From Coptis chinensis (taxonomy: Eukaryota; Streptophyta; Magnoliopsida; Ranunculales; Ranunculaceae): 64,000 bases of DNA. The stretch lies in the NCBI GenBank assembly GCA_015680905.1, contig CM027382.1:20681501-20745500 (forward strand), read 5' to 3'. The notes below the pieces were generated by a model. The model was not told the DNA's origin, did no database searches, and worked only from the letters and a program-made list of their open reading frames with translations. A program made the position numbers and the translations under genes. Positions 32,289-47,184 of this stretch are shown here, piece by piece. Numbering within the stretch: position 1 is the stretch's first letter; every line of letters starts with the position of its first letter.

Positions 32289-35200
32289 TGTCACACCCCA
32301 AATTTCGACAGAATTCGAAAAAAACATTATTTGTTTCCGACTCTTCGATCTCCGAGGTGCGACACACTCTCCATTCCCAAAAACCCATAAACAGTTTAAA
32401 TATGCGGATAATTAAAACCAATAAAATTTTTAACTTAAACAACAGTCCTATTCATTTCAAAAATAATTTACAAATGAAAATGCAAATAACATTATCTCAA
32501 CTGAAAATCTATATCACCTCAAAGGAAAACAAGACACATCCTGAGATGCAACGCTAACGCAAACCACAAGCCGCAACCAATCTTCTTCAACATTAAACTC
32601 ATCAAAACTTATCAACTATGTTCATTGAATGAATACCCCCGATAAGCAAACATGCAAATCGGTCAAGATTATAAACAATGCTTTGTGTGAGTAGCTCTAA
32701 AATATAACATATAATTATACATGTATATACACACAATCCTACGGCGCTTAGTTCCTCCACCGAGGTACTTTTAACTTTCAACGACTAATATAACATCCTT
32801 AAGAATACTAATTAAGGCGTAGTTCCTCCTCCAATCGAGGCCTTAACTTCACACTAACCACACAACAAACTATACTCATAATAAATAAGGCATGTAGTTC
32901 CTCCATCGAGTTTTAGGTTCAACTAAACAAATAACCAACCAAACATATTATATACATTCATCTATTTAAAGATACATCATTAACCAAGATATTACCATAA
33001 TTATATTATTTCGGGCTTTCTTTGTGTGTCCCTAAAATCACGTCGTATCTATGTCTTACCTAGTTTCCCGGCTACCACAATCGCTACCCAACGCCCGAAC
33101 ATGTACATCCACATGCCTCCCCTTACATAATGAGCCACTCCGCGGCGTAACCACCCCCGAAATGGATGCCGCGACACCGTAAATCCTCACACGGAAGCCA
33201 AATCTATGTAAGCACCGCCACTATTCGCATAAAATATTATGCATCATCGCTCTATTTTTGCGAACGGAATAATCAAGCCACTATTCGGCTATTTTTTAGA
33301 GGGCCATTCAAATTTAACTCGAACGCCGGGGAGGGTCAGCCGGCCATTCAGATTAACTGAAACGCCAGGAGGGCCAATCACATGAGTTGTGGTAGTCAGG
33401 TTCTAGGATTTTCGTTATGTAATTTATTCAGGTGTCATACGTTAATGACTCATAATCATGTTCCACTATATCACGTGCAGGTCAATTACCTTATTGCACT
33501 AAGCCACTATATATAGAAACATCTCAATATATCTCATAACCATATTTCATTCTTTCACGTGCCAATATATTATTGCACTACACCACACTCCCGTGGGCAA
33601 ATATTCACCAATACTATATTAGCATCTCACATATAAAATAATGGAGTGTATATACATTTCTCCAAGATATTGCATTAATACAACTATCCCAGCATATTAT
33701 ATCATGTCACAATGCTTCAACGTATCGCATACATCTTTATTATAACGTATTAGGAATATAATGTCTCCTAACATCTCAATATCGCCACGCGTGTCAAAAA
33801 TACACAACATAAATGTCAAATCTTTCTTAGATAATGACAACCAAAGTTATACAAGCTTCCACAAAGATTTTATTACTATATGTGTCCATATAATATACAC
33901 ATAAAACGTAGCACAAATTAAATTAAACAATTCACCCACAATCAAAGCCCAATATATAAATGTTTTACACACTACTCACGTCAAATCTAAATTAGATAAT
34001 GACCAACCAAGTTATATAATATTCGACAATATTTTATTACTATATTTATCCATCTAAATCAAACATATGAAAAACTAGAAAAGTCAACATTCCACAGTCA
34101 ACGGTCAACGGTCAACGGTCAAAGGTCAACACCTCATGGTCAAGGTCAAACTCAACATGTCATGGTCAAAGCCAAACTGTCATGGTCAAAGTCAAAGGTG
34201 AAAGTCAACCGTCCATGATCAAAGGTCAAAGTCAACCATCAAAGTCAACGGTCGATGGTCAAAGTCAAACTGTCCTAGTCAAAGTCAAACTGTCGTTTTC
34301 GTGTTCGACAGGTTCATGGTCATAGCCATGGTTCATGGCTAAGGTCAAAGGTGCATGGCTCATGGGCTCGTGACTAAGGTCATGGTTCGGACCCAACTGG
34401 CCAAGCCCAAACCTTAGAACCCGGAAGTCTAAAAGTCCACTTATTAATTCTACCTGACCCAATTGGGATCTATATTAAATTATATGGACTGGCCCAAGCA
34501 ATATCAGAAACGGGCCCAAAAACTGTTAAGTTAAACTGGTCCACAAACTTTAATTTAAACTGGCCCAAACTAAACATATAGAAAAATGGCCCAACCACTT
34601 AAAACAAAACCGGCCCAACAAAATAATAGAATCCGGCCCACATAAAACCAAAAGGGTTAGGCCCAAAGCCCAAGCCCAAATCGAAATGGTCATCTTCCTC
34701 ACCCATTTCTCCTCCTCCAGCAGCCACCGAATTTTCCGGCCACCACTCCCATTCCCTCAAGTCGGTTCGACTCCAAATGAAAAACCCAACAACATTAATG
34801 AAAACTAAAACCTCAAATCCTTACATCCCAACATCACCAAACTAGATCTGAAAATCGTTTGGGCCACCATTAAAGCTTGTTACAAGCTTAAATCGACAGC
34901 CCCACACAAACCCAACATTCAATCCGACCTCACAACCTAACCTCAACCAAACAAAGCAAAACAAAGACAAACCAATTACACCAAAAAACAGCCCAACCCC
35001 AAGAGGCTTTCAAGAATGGCGTTTCGCGCCCATGGACGCCTCCCTCAAGGCTTCACGCCTCTACTCGACCCTCGCCGGTCCAACACTCCACCACGATCCA
35101 AACATCACAACAAAAAGTAAATCAAAACAACCGATTTCGTTTCTTTTTTTGTTGTCTGGCGACGCCATTAGTGCCGAAAAGACCTAATTCCACACTATTC

Positions 35201-35922
35201 CCATACCACCACAAGATCACAAGATTTCAATACAGAGAAAGATTTATTGCTTTGAGGCTTTAGCCAAGAACAACCCGATAAGCCTCGACAGTTTTAATTA
35301 AGGATTCCCACGCCAATAAAACAAAAAGGTACCGAATTTAAAAAATACATAAGTAGAAAACTGGATGGAAAATCGGCAAAGAAAGGTTTTGTGTTCACGC
35401 AGTAAAACTCTAGTTTCGATATAAAAATAAAACGTAACTACTCACCTCGTGTTATCTCGGAAACAGAAAAATATCAAGAACAATGAGAGAACCAATCCCA
35501 AATAGCTCGAAAAAAATCCGGCGTTCTTCTCCGTTTTAGGCTTGTGTGTGTTGTTTGTGGTTTTAAAACAAGTTTCTCCGGAGACACTCTATATTCTCCT
35601 TAACTTCCAAATTACTAAATATTCTTATATCCTAATTATGGAAATATTATTTCTATTAAAAGGATTATATATAGGTTACTTAGGTTAATACCTTGTTTCC
35701 TTTTTATTTAAAGCTTTCCAAAAATGAAAGATACACTATCCATATTCAAAATTCAAATGCTAGTTTCCTATATTAACATTATACGAAATTTCTATTTAGT
35801 ATTCCCTCCTTAACTATTTGGTATTCCACATGCTAGCACGTTGACCAGAAAAATACAGTCAAATACAGAAAATATTAAATATTGTTACGCAAATAATGTA
35901 AATATAAAATAGGGGTCTTACA
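32289..35922 (-). repeat. Array LTR 1 (outermost 3' LTR)
   Basis: 3634 bp. The low-coordinate end tgtcacacccc is the only array terminus on that side with the canonical TG; it borders the left target duplication attca. It contains three 'agttcctcc(a)...cgagg' words (near 32752, 32820 and 32894), the W-box-like cluster at 34084-34290 and a C-rich part at 34660-35100. Confidence 0.85.
34084..34290 (-). promoter_or_regulatory. Dense W-box-like TTGAC cluster in LTR 1
   Basis: On the element strand, 19 copies of TTGAC followed by C or T (TTGACC or TTGACT) occur in about 207 bp; on the + strand they read ggtcaa or agtcaa. TTGACY is the core W-box bound by WRKY factors. Equivalent clusters lie in LTR 2 (about 39057-39265), LTR 3 (44005-44228), LTR 4 (48969-49200), LTR 5 (53957-54178) and LTR 6 (58922-59126). 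The cluster is about 1.6-1.8 kb into the LTR from its start, a plausible U3 position. The regulatory role is inferred. Confidence 0.45.
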
Positions 35923-36346
35923 GCTATACACATCTCAAAAGAATCTCGTCCCGAGATTCGGAAGTAAAGCTATACGAACAAAACGTTGGTTATTAACTTA
36001 GAACCTATACAAGAATGCACGTTGATTAAACTTAAACAAGATAACATTGGTATTAATTATTTTAATTAATTCCAGAATATACGTCCTCATGCCATTACAA
36101 AATCTATCATAGTTTAACTGTCTATATTAAAACAAATTATTACTGTCACTTAAATGCACGATAAATATATCATATCTTTTTAGTATGCAATTTCCTGATA
36201 CACTTAAAAATAAAAATCACTCATGTCATTGATACTACCATAAAACTTTATATTTACTTTAGTCATGCTATCGAAAAATTAAATTTAAAACAACCCTTGA
36301 ATCCTAATTCATGCTTGCAACTGGTCAAATATAACACGTATCAAAA

Positions 36347-36382
<36 letters not shown>

Positions 36383-37263
36383 TCATCTATCAAAATCATA
36401 TAGAACTGAAACAAAACAATTCAGAATAAATACTTTAATATGCAAAAATCATGTGAAACTAATTTAACGATATTAATCAATCATATAATAGTTCACCTAT
36501 ACGGTAATAGTTCACCTATATACAATAATATAAAAACGCATGTATACACGCATGTATACACATCTCAAAAGAATACACGTGTATAATGCTAGTATACACA
36601 TCTCAAAAAGAATACACGTATATTTTATTTTATTATTCAGTCTATTTCTAACTAATCACCTCTAACAGATTAATCTCTTATACTTAAAAAATACTATTCA
36701 TCCATTACAATGTACGAGTGAGGCGAGATAGTTCCTCCAATACCGAGGCAATTAGTTCCTTACTCAGTACGTCACAAAGCCATCAGATAATACAACTCAT
36801 TCAATATAGATTAAAATATCTCCTTGTTTCTTGAATAATAACATAACACTCAAATACAAAGTTCACCGACAGGTTATCGCACTTAATCCATAACCCAGGT
36901 GAAAATGATCACCAACAATAAAACAATACTACCTAAGCAAAGACACCATTTTGATCAAACCCGTTAATAATTAACATATAATAAATGTAACTACTCCTCA
37001 TACGATAAGGAAACAAAAAAATCATTTCATATGCACTCCACAAGAGTAACTAATATAAATATACACATTACACATACAATCCAATCAAGAAAAATATTGA
37101 CTCTCTTTATTTCTATATCTCTTTCATTTTTCTTTGTAAAAGTAAAACAACTAGCGGAAATAGTTTTGAAAATAATACCTTTTAAACACTACCCATAAAC
37201 TACGATCCGAGAATCACCTAGACTCACCTAAGTCTAAGCTAACCAAATGCTCTGATACCAAAC
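35923..37263 (-). repeat. Array internal segment 1
   Basis: 1341 bp without coding potential. The element-strand 5' end has the primer site (37249-37260). The 3' end has aatctcgggacgagatt (about 35944-35960) before the LTR start. It holds a T30 run (36351-36380) and direct repeats of acacatctcaaaa with gaatacacgt (about 36557-36620). Confidence 0.8.
37249..37260 (-). promoter_or_regulatory. tRNA-iMet primer binding site, internal segment 1
   Basis: Element strand TGGTATCAGAGC, three bases from the LTR end; the classic initiator-Met primer site. Confidence 0.85.
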
Positions 37264-40200
37264 TATCACACCCTGAATTTAGACAGAATTCGAAAAAACA
37301 TTATTTGTTTCCGACTCTTCGATCTCCCGAGGTGTACGACACTCTCCATTCCCAAAACCCATAAACAGTTTAAATATCGCGGATAATTAAAACCAATAAA
37401 ATTTTTAACTTAAACAACAAATTCTATTCATTTCAAAAATAATTTACAAATGAAAATGCAAATAACATTATCTCAACTCGAAAAATCTATATCACCTCAA
37501 AGGAAAACAAGACACATCCCGAGATGCAACGCTAACGAAACCACAAGCCGCGAACCAATCTTCTTCAACATTAAACCTGTCAAAACTTATCAACTATGTT
37601 CATTGAATGAACACCCCCGAGATAAGCAAACATGCAAATCGGGTCAACATTATAAAATCTTTGGTGTGAGTAGCTCTAAAATATAACATATAATTATACA
37701 TGTATATACACAATCCCTACTACGGCTTAGTTCCTCCAATCGAGGCTTTTAACTTTCAACGACTAATATAACATCCTTAAGAATACTAATTAAGGCGGGT
37801 AGTTCCTCCAATCGAGGCTTTAACTTCACACTAACCACACAACAAACTATACTCATAATAAATAAGGCATGTAATTCCTCCATCGAGGCTTTTAGGTTCA
37901 ACTAAACAAATAACCAACCAAACATATTATATACATTCATCTATTTAAAGATACATCATTAACCAAGATATTACCATAATTATTTATTTCAGGGCTTTCT
38001 TTGTGTGTCCCTAAAATCACGTCAGATCTATGTCTTACCTAGTTTCCCTGGCTACCACAATCGCTACCCAACGCCGAACATGTACATCCACATGCCTCCC
38101 TTACATAATGAGCCACTCGCGTGCGTAACCACCTCGAAATGGATGCCGCGACACCGTAAAATCCTCACACGGAAGCCAAATCTATGTAAGCACCGCCACT
38201 ATTCGCATAAAATATTATGCGCATCATCGCTTCTATTTTCTTAACGGAATAATCAAGCCACTATTCGGGCTCGCCGGAGAGGGCCATTCAAATTTTAACT
38301 GAACGCCAGAGGGCCAAGGCCCATTCAAATTAACTGAAACGCCGGAGGAGGGCCAATCACATGAGTTGTGGTAGTCGGTTCTAGGATTTTCGTTATTATG
38401 TAATTTATTCAGTGTCATAATGCGTTAATGACTCATAATCATGTTCCACTATATCATCGTGCGGTCAATTACCTTATTGCACTAAGCCACTATATATAGA
38501 AACATCTCAATATATCTCATAACCATATTTCATTCTTTCACGTACCAATATATTATTGACTACACCACACTCCCCAAAAAATATTCACCAATACTATATT
38601 AGCATCTCACATATAAAATAATGGAGTGTATATACATTTCTCCAAGATATTGCATTAATACAACTATCCCAGCATATTATATCATGTCACAATGCTTCAA
38701 CGTATCGCATACATCTTTATTATAACGTATTAGGAATATAATGTCTCCTAACATCTCAATATCGTCACGTGTCAAAAATACACAACATAAATGTCAAATC
38801 TTTCTTAGATAATGACAACCAAAGTTATACAAGCTTCCACAGCATTTTATTACTATATGTGTCCATATAATATACACATAAAACGTAGCACAAATTAAAC
38901 AGTTCACAGTCCACAATCAAAGCCCAATATATAAATGTTTTACACACTACTCACGTCAAATCTAAATTAGATAATGACCAACCAAGTTATATAATATTCG
39001 ACAATATTTTATTACTATATTTATCCATCTAAATCAAACATATGAAAAACTAGAAAAGTCAACATTCCACAGTCAACGGTCAACGGTCAACGGTCAAAGG
39101 TCAACACCTCATGGTCAAGGTCAAACTCAACATGTCATGGTCAAAGCCAAACTGTCATGGTCAAAGTCAAAGGTGAAAGTCAACCGTCCATGGTCAAAGG
39201 TCAAAGTCAACCATCAAAGTCAACGGTCGGGTCAAAGTCAAACCGTCTAGTCAAAGTCAAACTGTCGTTTTGCGTGTTCGACAAATCATCATGGTCATAG
39301 CCATGGTTCATGGCTAAGGTCAAAGTGTATGGCTCATGGGCTCGTGGACTAAGGTCATGGTTCGGACCAGAAACTGCCAAGCCCAAACCTTAGAACCCTA
39401 AGTCTAAAAGTCCACTTATTAATTCTACCTTGACCCAATTGGGATCTATATTAAATTATATGGATCGCCCAAAACAATATCGAACGGGCCCAAAAATCGT
39501 TAAGTTAAACCGGTCCACAAACTTTAATTTAAACCGCCCAAACTAAACATATAGAAAAATGGCCCAACCACTTAAAACAAAACCGCCCAACAAAATAATA
39601 GAAAATCCCACATAAAACCAAAACCAAACTAAATTAGCCCAAAGCCCAAGCCCAAATCGAAATGGTCATCTTCCTCACCCATTTCTCCTCCTCCTCCGAA
39701 ACCCACCGAATTTTCCGCCACCACTCCCCATTCCCTCAAGTCGGTTCGACTCCAAATGAAAACCCAACAACATTAATGAAAACTAAAACCTCAAATCCTT
39801 ACATCCCAACATCACCAAACTAGATCTGAAAATCGTTTGGGCCACCATTAAAGCTTGTTACAAGCTTAAATCGACCCCCCACAAACCCAACATTCAATCC
39901 GGCTCACAACCTAACCTCAACCCAACAAAGCAAAACAAAGACAACCAATTACACCAAAACAGCCCAACCCCAAGTAGCTCTCAAGAATGGCGTTCGCGCC
40001 ATGGACGCCGCCCCAAGGCTTCATCGCCTCTACTCGACCCTCTCAAAGAACAACACCACCACCACAGATCCAAACATCACAACAAAAAGTAAATCAAAAC
40101 AACCGGATTTCGTTCTCTTTTTATTGTCTCTGGCGACGCCATTAGTGCCGAAAGACCGAAACCAATTCACACTATTCCCATACCACCACAAGATCACAAG

Positions 40201-40898
40201 TATTTCAATACAGAGAAAGATTTATTGCTTTGAGGCTTTAGTCACAAGAACAACCCGATAAGCCTCGACAACTTTAATTAAGGATTCCCAACAATTTCAA
40301 TAAAACAAAAAGGTACCCGAAAAAAATACATAAGTAGAAAAAACGGATGGAAAATCGGCAATAAAGGTTTTTGTGTTCACGCCAAAAAACTCTAGTTTCG
40401 ATATAAAAAATAAAACGTAACTACTCACCTCGTGTTATCTAAAACGAAAAAATATCGAAGAACAATGAGAGAACCAATCCCACTAGCTCGAAAAATCCTC
40501 CTCTTCTTCTCTTTTAGGCTTGTGTGTGTTGTTTGTGGTTTTAAAACAAGTTTCTCCTGAGACACTCTATATTCTCCTTAACTTCCAAATTACTAAATAT
40601 TCTTATATCCTAATTATGGAAATATTATTTCTATTAAAAGGATTATATATAGGTTACTTAGGTTAATAAATTGTTTCCTTTTTATTTAAAGCTTTCCAAA
40701 AATGAAAGATACACTATCCATATTCAAAATTCAAATGCTAGTTTCCTATATTAACATTATAAGAAATTTCTATTTAGTATTCCTCCTTAACTATTTGGTA
40801 TTCCACATGCTAGCACGTTGACCATTAAATACAAACCTATACAGAAAATATTAAATATTGTTAAACAAAATAATGTAAATATAAAATAGGGTCTTAAA
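37264..40898 (-). repeat. Array LTR 2
   Basis: About 3635 bp. The PBS-side terminus reads tatcacacc instead of tgtcacacc; the other end reads gtcttaaa where other copies have gtcttaca. Many local differences from LTR 1 sit in C/G-rich words (for example at 39470-39660). Confidence 0.8.
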
Positions 40899-42217
40899 TA
40901 TACACATCTTCAAAAGAATCTCGTCCCGAGATTCGAAGTAAAGCTATACTTAACAAAACGTTGGTTATTAACTTAGAACCTATACAAGAATGCACGCTGA
41001 TTAAACTTAAACAAGATAACATTGGTATTAATTATTTTAATTAATTCCAGAATATACGCCCTCATGCCATTAAATCAAAATCTATCATAGTTTAACTGTC
41101 TATATTAAAACAAATTATTATGTCACTTTCATGCACATAAATATATCATATCTTTTTAGCATGCAATTTCCTCGATACACTTAAAAAAAAAAAATCACTC
41201 ATGTCATTGATACTACCATAAAACTTTATATTTACTTTAGTCATGCTATCGAAAAAATTAAATTTAAAACAACCCTTGAATCCTAATTCATGCTTGCAAC
41301 CTGGTCAAATATAACACGATCAAAAATGATTTTTTTTTTTTTTTTTTTTCATATTCATCTATCAAAATCATATAGACTGAAACAAAACAATTCAGAATAA
41401 ATACTCGAATATGCAAAAATCATGTGAAACTAATTTAACGATATTAATCAATCATATACGCACGGTAATAGTTCACCTATATACAATAATATAAAAACGT
41501 GTATACGCATGTATACACATCTCAAAAAGAATACACGTGTATACGCAAGTATACACATCTCAAAAAGAATACACGTATATTTTATTTTATTATTCAGTCT
41601 ATTTCTAACTAATCACCTCTAACAGATTAATCTCTTATACTTAAAAAATACTATTCATCCATTACAATGTACGAGTGAGGCGAGATAGTTCCTCCAATAC
41701 CGAGGCAATTAGTTCCTTACTCAGTACGTCACAAAGTCATCAGTTAATGCAGCTCATTCAATATAGATTAAAATATCTCCTTGTTTCTTGAATAATAACA
41801 TAACACTCAAATACAAAGTTCACCGACAGGTTATCGCACTTAATCCATAACCCATGTGAAAATGATCACCAACAATAAAACAATACTACAAGAAAGAAGA
41901 TTCATTTTGATCAAACCCGTTAATAATTAACATATAATAAATGTAACTACTCCTCATAATGATAAGGAAACAAAAATCATTTCATATGCACTCCACAAGA
42001 GTAACTAATATAAATATACACATTACACATACAATCCAATCAAGAAAAAATATTGACTCTCTTTATTTCTATATCTCTTTCATTTTTCTTTGTAAAAAAA
42101 AACAACTAAATGAAATAGTTTTGAAAATAATACCTTTTAAACACTACCCATAAACTACGATCCGAGAATCACCTAGACTCACCTAAGTCTAAGCTAACCA
42201 AATGCTCGATACCAAAC
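40899..42217 (-). repeat. Array internal segment 2
   Basis: About 1319 bp, non-coding. T20 run at 41330-41349. The primer site at 42204-42214 has lost one base (gctcgatacca on the + strand). The sequence before the primer site is otherwise the same as in the other copies. Confidence 0.8.
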
Positions 42218-45200
42218 TATCACACCTCAATTTCGACAATTCAAAAAACATTATTTGTTTCCGACTCTTCGATCTCCGAGGTGCGACACTTCCATTCCCA
42301 AAACCCATAAACAGTTTTAAAATATGCGGATAATTAAAACCAATAAAATTTTTAACTTAAACAACAGTCCTATTCATTTCAAAAATAATTTACAAATGAA
42401 AATGCAAATAACATTATCTCAACTGAAAATCTATATCACCTCAAAGGAAAACAAGACACATCCTGAGATGCAACGCTAACGCAAACCACAAGCCGCAACC
42501 AATCTTCTTCAACATTAAACCTGTCAAAACTTATCAACTATGTTCATTGAATGAACACCCCCGAGCAAGCAAACATGCAAATCGGGTCACATTATAAACA
42601 ATGCCAAAGTGAGTAGCTAGCTCTAAAATATAACATATAATTATACACATATATATACACAATCCCTACGCAGCTTAGTTCCTCCACCGAAAGCCTTTAA
42701 CTTTCAACGACTAATATAACATCCTTAAGAATACTAATTAAGGCGGTAGTTCCTCCACCGAGGCTTTTAACTTCACACTAACCACACAACAAACTATACT
42801 CATAATAAATAAGGCATGTAATTCCTCCATCGAGGCTTTAGGTTCAACTAAACAAATAACCAACCAAACATATTATATACATTCATCTATTTAAAGATAC
42901 ATCATTAACCAAGATATTACCATAATTATATTATTTCGCTTTTCTTTGCGTGTCCCTAAAATCACGTCAGATCTCATGTCTTTACCTAGTTTCCGCTACC
43001 ACAATCGCTACCCAACGCCGAACATGTACATCCACATGCCTCCCTTACATAATGAGCCACTCCGCGATGCGTAACCACCCCCGAGCGGGATGCCGCGACA
43101 CCGTAAATCCTCACACGGAAGCCAAATCTATGTAAGACCGCCACTATTCGGCATAAAATATTATGCATCATCGCTCTATTTTGCGAACGGAATAATCAAG
43201 CCACTATTCGGCTATTATTTGAGGCCATTCAAATTTTAATTAAATGCCGAGGGCCGGTCAAGGCGCCATTCAACTTAACTCAAACGCCGGAGGGCCAATC
43301 ACATGAGTTGTGGTAGTCGTTCTGTGGATTTTCGTTATGTAATTTATTCAGTGTCATACATTAATGACTTATAATCATGTTCCAATATATCAATGCGTCG
43401 CGGTCAATTACCTTATTGCACTAAGCCACTATATATAGAAACATCTCAATATATCTCATAACCATATTTCATTCTTTCACGTGCCAATATATTATATTGC
43501 ACTACACCACACTAGGCAAATATTCACCAATACTATATTAGCATCTCACATATAAAATAATGGAGTGTATATACATTTCTCCAAGATATTGCATTAATAC
43601 AACTATCACAAAGATATTATATCATGTCACAATGCTTCAACGTGATCGCATACATATTTATTATAAACGTATTAGGAATATAATGTCTCCTAACATCTCA
43701 ATATCGTCACCACGGTCAAAAATACACAACATAAATGTCAAATCTTTCTTAGATAATGACAACCAAAGTTATACAAGCTTCCACAAAGATTTTATTACTA
43801 TATGTGTCCATATAATATACACATAAAACGTAGAAAGACAAATTAAACGGTTCATGAATCCACAATCAAAGCCCAATATATAAATGTTTTACACACTACT
43901 CACGTCAAATCTAAATTAGATAATGACCAACCAAGTTATATAATATTCGACAATATTTTATTATTATATTTATCCATCTAAATCAAACATATGAAAAACT
44001 AGAAAAGTCAACATTCCACAGTCAACGGTCAACGGTCAACGGTCAACGGTCAAAGGTCAACACCTCATGGTCAAGGTCAAACTCAACATGTCATGGTCAA
44101 AGCCAAACTGTCATGGTCAAAGTCAAAGGTGAAAGTCAACCGTCCATGGTCAAAGGTCAAAGTCAACCATCAAAGTCAACGGTCGATGGTCAAAGTCAAA
44201 CAAATCCTAGTCAAAGTCAAAGTCAAACCGTTTTAACGTTTCCATTCGACGGGTTCATGGTCATAGCCATGGTTCATGGCTAAGGTCAAAGGTGCATGGC
44301 TCATGGGCTCGTGACTAAGGTCATGGTTCGGACCAATCGAACCCAAGAAGCCCAAACCTTAGAACCCTAAGTCTAAAAAGTCCACTTATTAATTCTACCT
44401 CCGACCCAATTGGGATCTATATTAAATTATATGGACCGCCCAAGCAATATCGAAAAGGGCCAAAAACCGTTAAGTTAAAACCGGTCCACAAACTTTAATT
44501 TAAACCGCCCAAACTAAACATATAGAAAAATGGCCCAACCACTTAAAACAAAACCGGCCCAACAAAATAATAGAATCCGGCCCACATAAAACCAAAAGGG
44601 TTAGGCCCAAAGCCCAAGCCCAAATCGAAATGGTCATCTTCCTCACCCATTTCTCCTCCTCCAAAGAGCCCACCCCAATTTTCCGCCACCACTCCCATTC
44701 CCTCAAGTCGGTTCGACTCCAAATGAAAAACCCAACAACATTAATGAAAACTAAAACCTCAAATCCTTACATCCCAACATCACCAAACTAGATCTGAAAA
44801 TCGTTTGGGCCACCATTAAAGCTTGTTACAAGCTTAAATCGACAGCCCCACACAAACCCAACATTCAATCCGACCTCACAACCTAACCTCAACCCAACAA
44901 AGCAAAACAGCACAACCAATTACACCAAAAACAGCCCAACCCTGGCTTTCGTTGTTAATGGCCATGGACGCCCTCAAAGGCTTCACTGCCCCTACTCGAC
45001 CCTCAAAAAATCCAACACTCCACCACATGATCCAAACATCACAACAAAAAGTAAATCAAAACAACCGGATTTCGTTCTCTTTTTTTATTGTCTCCGACGC
45101 CATTAGTGCCGAAGACACCGACCCACACTATTCCCATACCACCACAAGATCACAAGATTTCAATACAGAGAAAGATTTATTGCTTTGAGGCTTTAGCCGC

Positions 45201-45856
45201 CAGAAAAACAACCCGATAAGCCTCGGCAGGTTTAATTAAGGATTCCCACGGTTTTCAATAAAACAAAAAGGTACCCAAATTAAAATACATAAGTAGAAAA
45301 CCGGATGGAAAATCGGCAAGAAAGGTTTTGTGTTCACGCCAGAAAACTCTAGTTTCGATATAAAAAATAAAACGTAACTACTCACCTCGTGTTATCGGAA
45401 ACGTAAAAATATCAAGAACAATGAGAGAACCAATCCCATGAGCTCGAAAAATCCGCGTTCTTCTCCGTTTTAGGCTTGTGTGTGTTGTTTGTGGTTTTAA
45501 AACAAGTTTCTCCGGAGACACTCTATATTCTCCTTAACTTCCAAATTACTAAATATTCTTATATCCTAATTATGGAAATATTATTTCTATTAAAAGGATT
45601 ATATATAGGTTACTTAGGTTAATACCTTGTTTCCTTTTTATTTAAAGCTTTCCAAAAATGAAAGATACACTATCCATATTCAAAATTCAAATGCTAGTTT
45701 CCTATATTAACATTATACGAAATTTCTATTTAGTATTCCCTCCTTAACTATTTGGTATTCCACATGCTAGCACGTTGACCAGAAAAATACAGTCAAATAC
45801 AGAAAATATTAAATATTGTTACGCAAATAATGTAAATATAAAATAGGGGTCTTATA
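42218..45856 (-). repeat. Array LTR 3
   Basis: 3639 bp, tatcacacc to cttata. Long AT-rich stretches such as 45540-45720 are the same as in the other LTRs. Confidence 0.8.
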
Positions 45857-47184
45857 GCTATACACATCTCAAAAGAATCTCGTCCCGAGATTCGGAAGTA
45901 AAGCTATACGAACAAAACGTTGGTTATTAACTTAGAACCTATACAAGAATGCACGTTGATTAAACTTAAACAAGATAACATTGGTATTAATTATTTTAAT
46001 TAATTCCAGAATATACGTCCTCATGCCATTACAAAATCTATCATAGTTTAACTGTCTATATTAAAACAAATTATTACTGTCACTTAAATGCACGATAAAT
46101 ATATCATATCTTTTTAGCATGCAATTTCCTGATACACTTAAAAATAAAAATCACTCATGTCATTGATACTACCATAAAACTTTATATTTACTTTAGTCAT
46201 GCTATCAGAAAAATTAAATTTAAAACAACCCTTGAATCCTAATTCATGCTTGCAACTGGGTCAAATATAACACGTATCAAAAATGATTTTTTTTTTTTTT
46301 TTTTTTTTTTCATATTCATCTATCAAAATCATATAGACTGAAACAAAACAATTCAGAATAAATACTCGAATATGCAAAAATCATGTGAAACTAATTTAAC
46401 GATATTAATCAATCATATACGCACGGTAATAGTTCACCTATATACAATAATATAAAAACGTGTATACGCATGTATACACATCTCAAAAGAATACACGTAT
46501 GTATATCATAGTATACACATCTCAAAAAGAATACACGTATATTTTATTTTATTATTCAGTCTATTTCTAACTAATCACCTCTAACAGATTAATCTCTTAT
46601 ACTTAAAAAATACTATTCATCCATTACAATGTACGAGTGAGGCGAGATAGTTCCTCCAATACCGAGGCAATTAGTTCCTTACTCGATGACGTCCAAAAGT
46701 GTCATCGATTAATGCAGCTCATTCAATATAGATTAAAATATCTCCTTGTTTCTTGAATAATAACATAACACTCAAATACAAAGTTCACCGACAGGTTATC
46801 GCACTTAATCCATAACCCATGTGAAAATGATCACCAACAATAAAACAATACTACCGCAGCACAGCTCATTTTGATCAAACCCGTTAATAATTAACATATA
46901 ATAAATGTAACTACTCCTCATACGATAAGGAAACAAAAAAATCATTTCATATGCACTCCACAAGAGTAACTAATATAAATATACACATTACACATACAAT
47001 CCAATCAAGAAAAAATATTGACTCTCTTTATTTCTATATCTCTTTCATTTTTCTTTGTAAAAGTAAAACAACTAGCGGAAATAGTTTTGAAAATAATACC
47101 TTTTAAACACTACCCATAAACTACGATCCGAGAATCACCTAGACTCACCTAAGTCTAAGCTAACCAAATGCTCTGATACCAAAC
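45857..47184 (-). repeat. Array internal segment 3
   Basis: 1328 bp, non-coding. T24 run at 46287-46310; intact primer site at 47170-47181; 3' end with agaatctcgtcccgagattc. Confidence 0.8.
47170..47181 (-). promoter_or_regulatory. tRNA-iMet primer binding site, internal segment 3
   Basis: Element strand TGGTATCAGAGC, intact. Confidence 0.85.
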
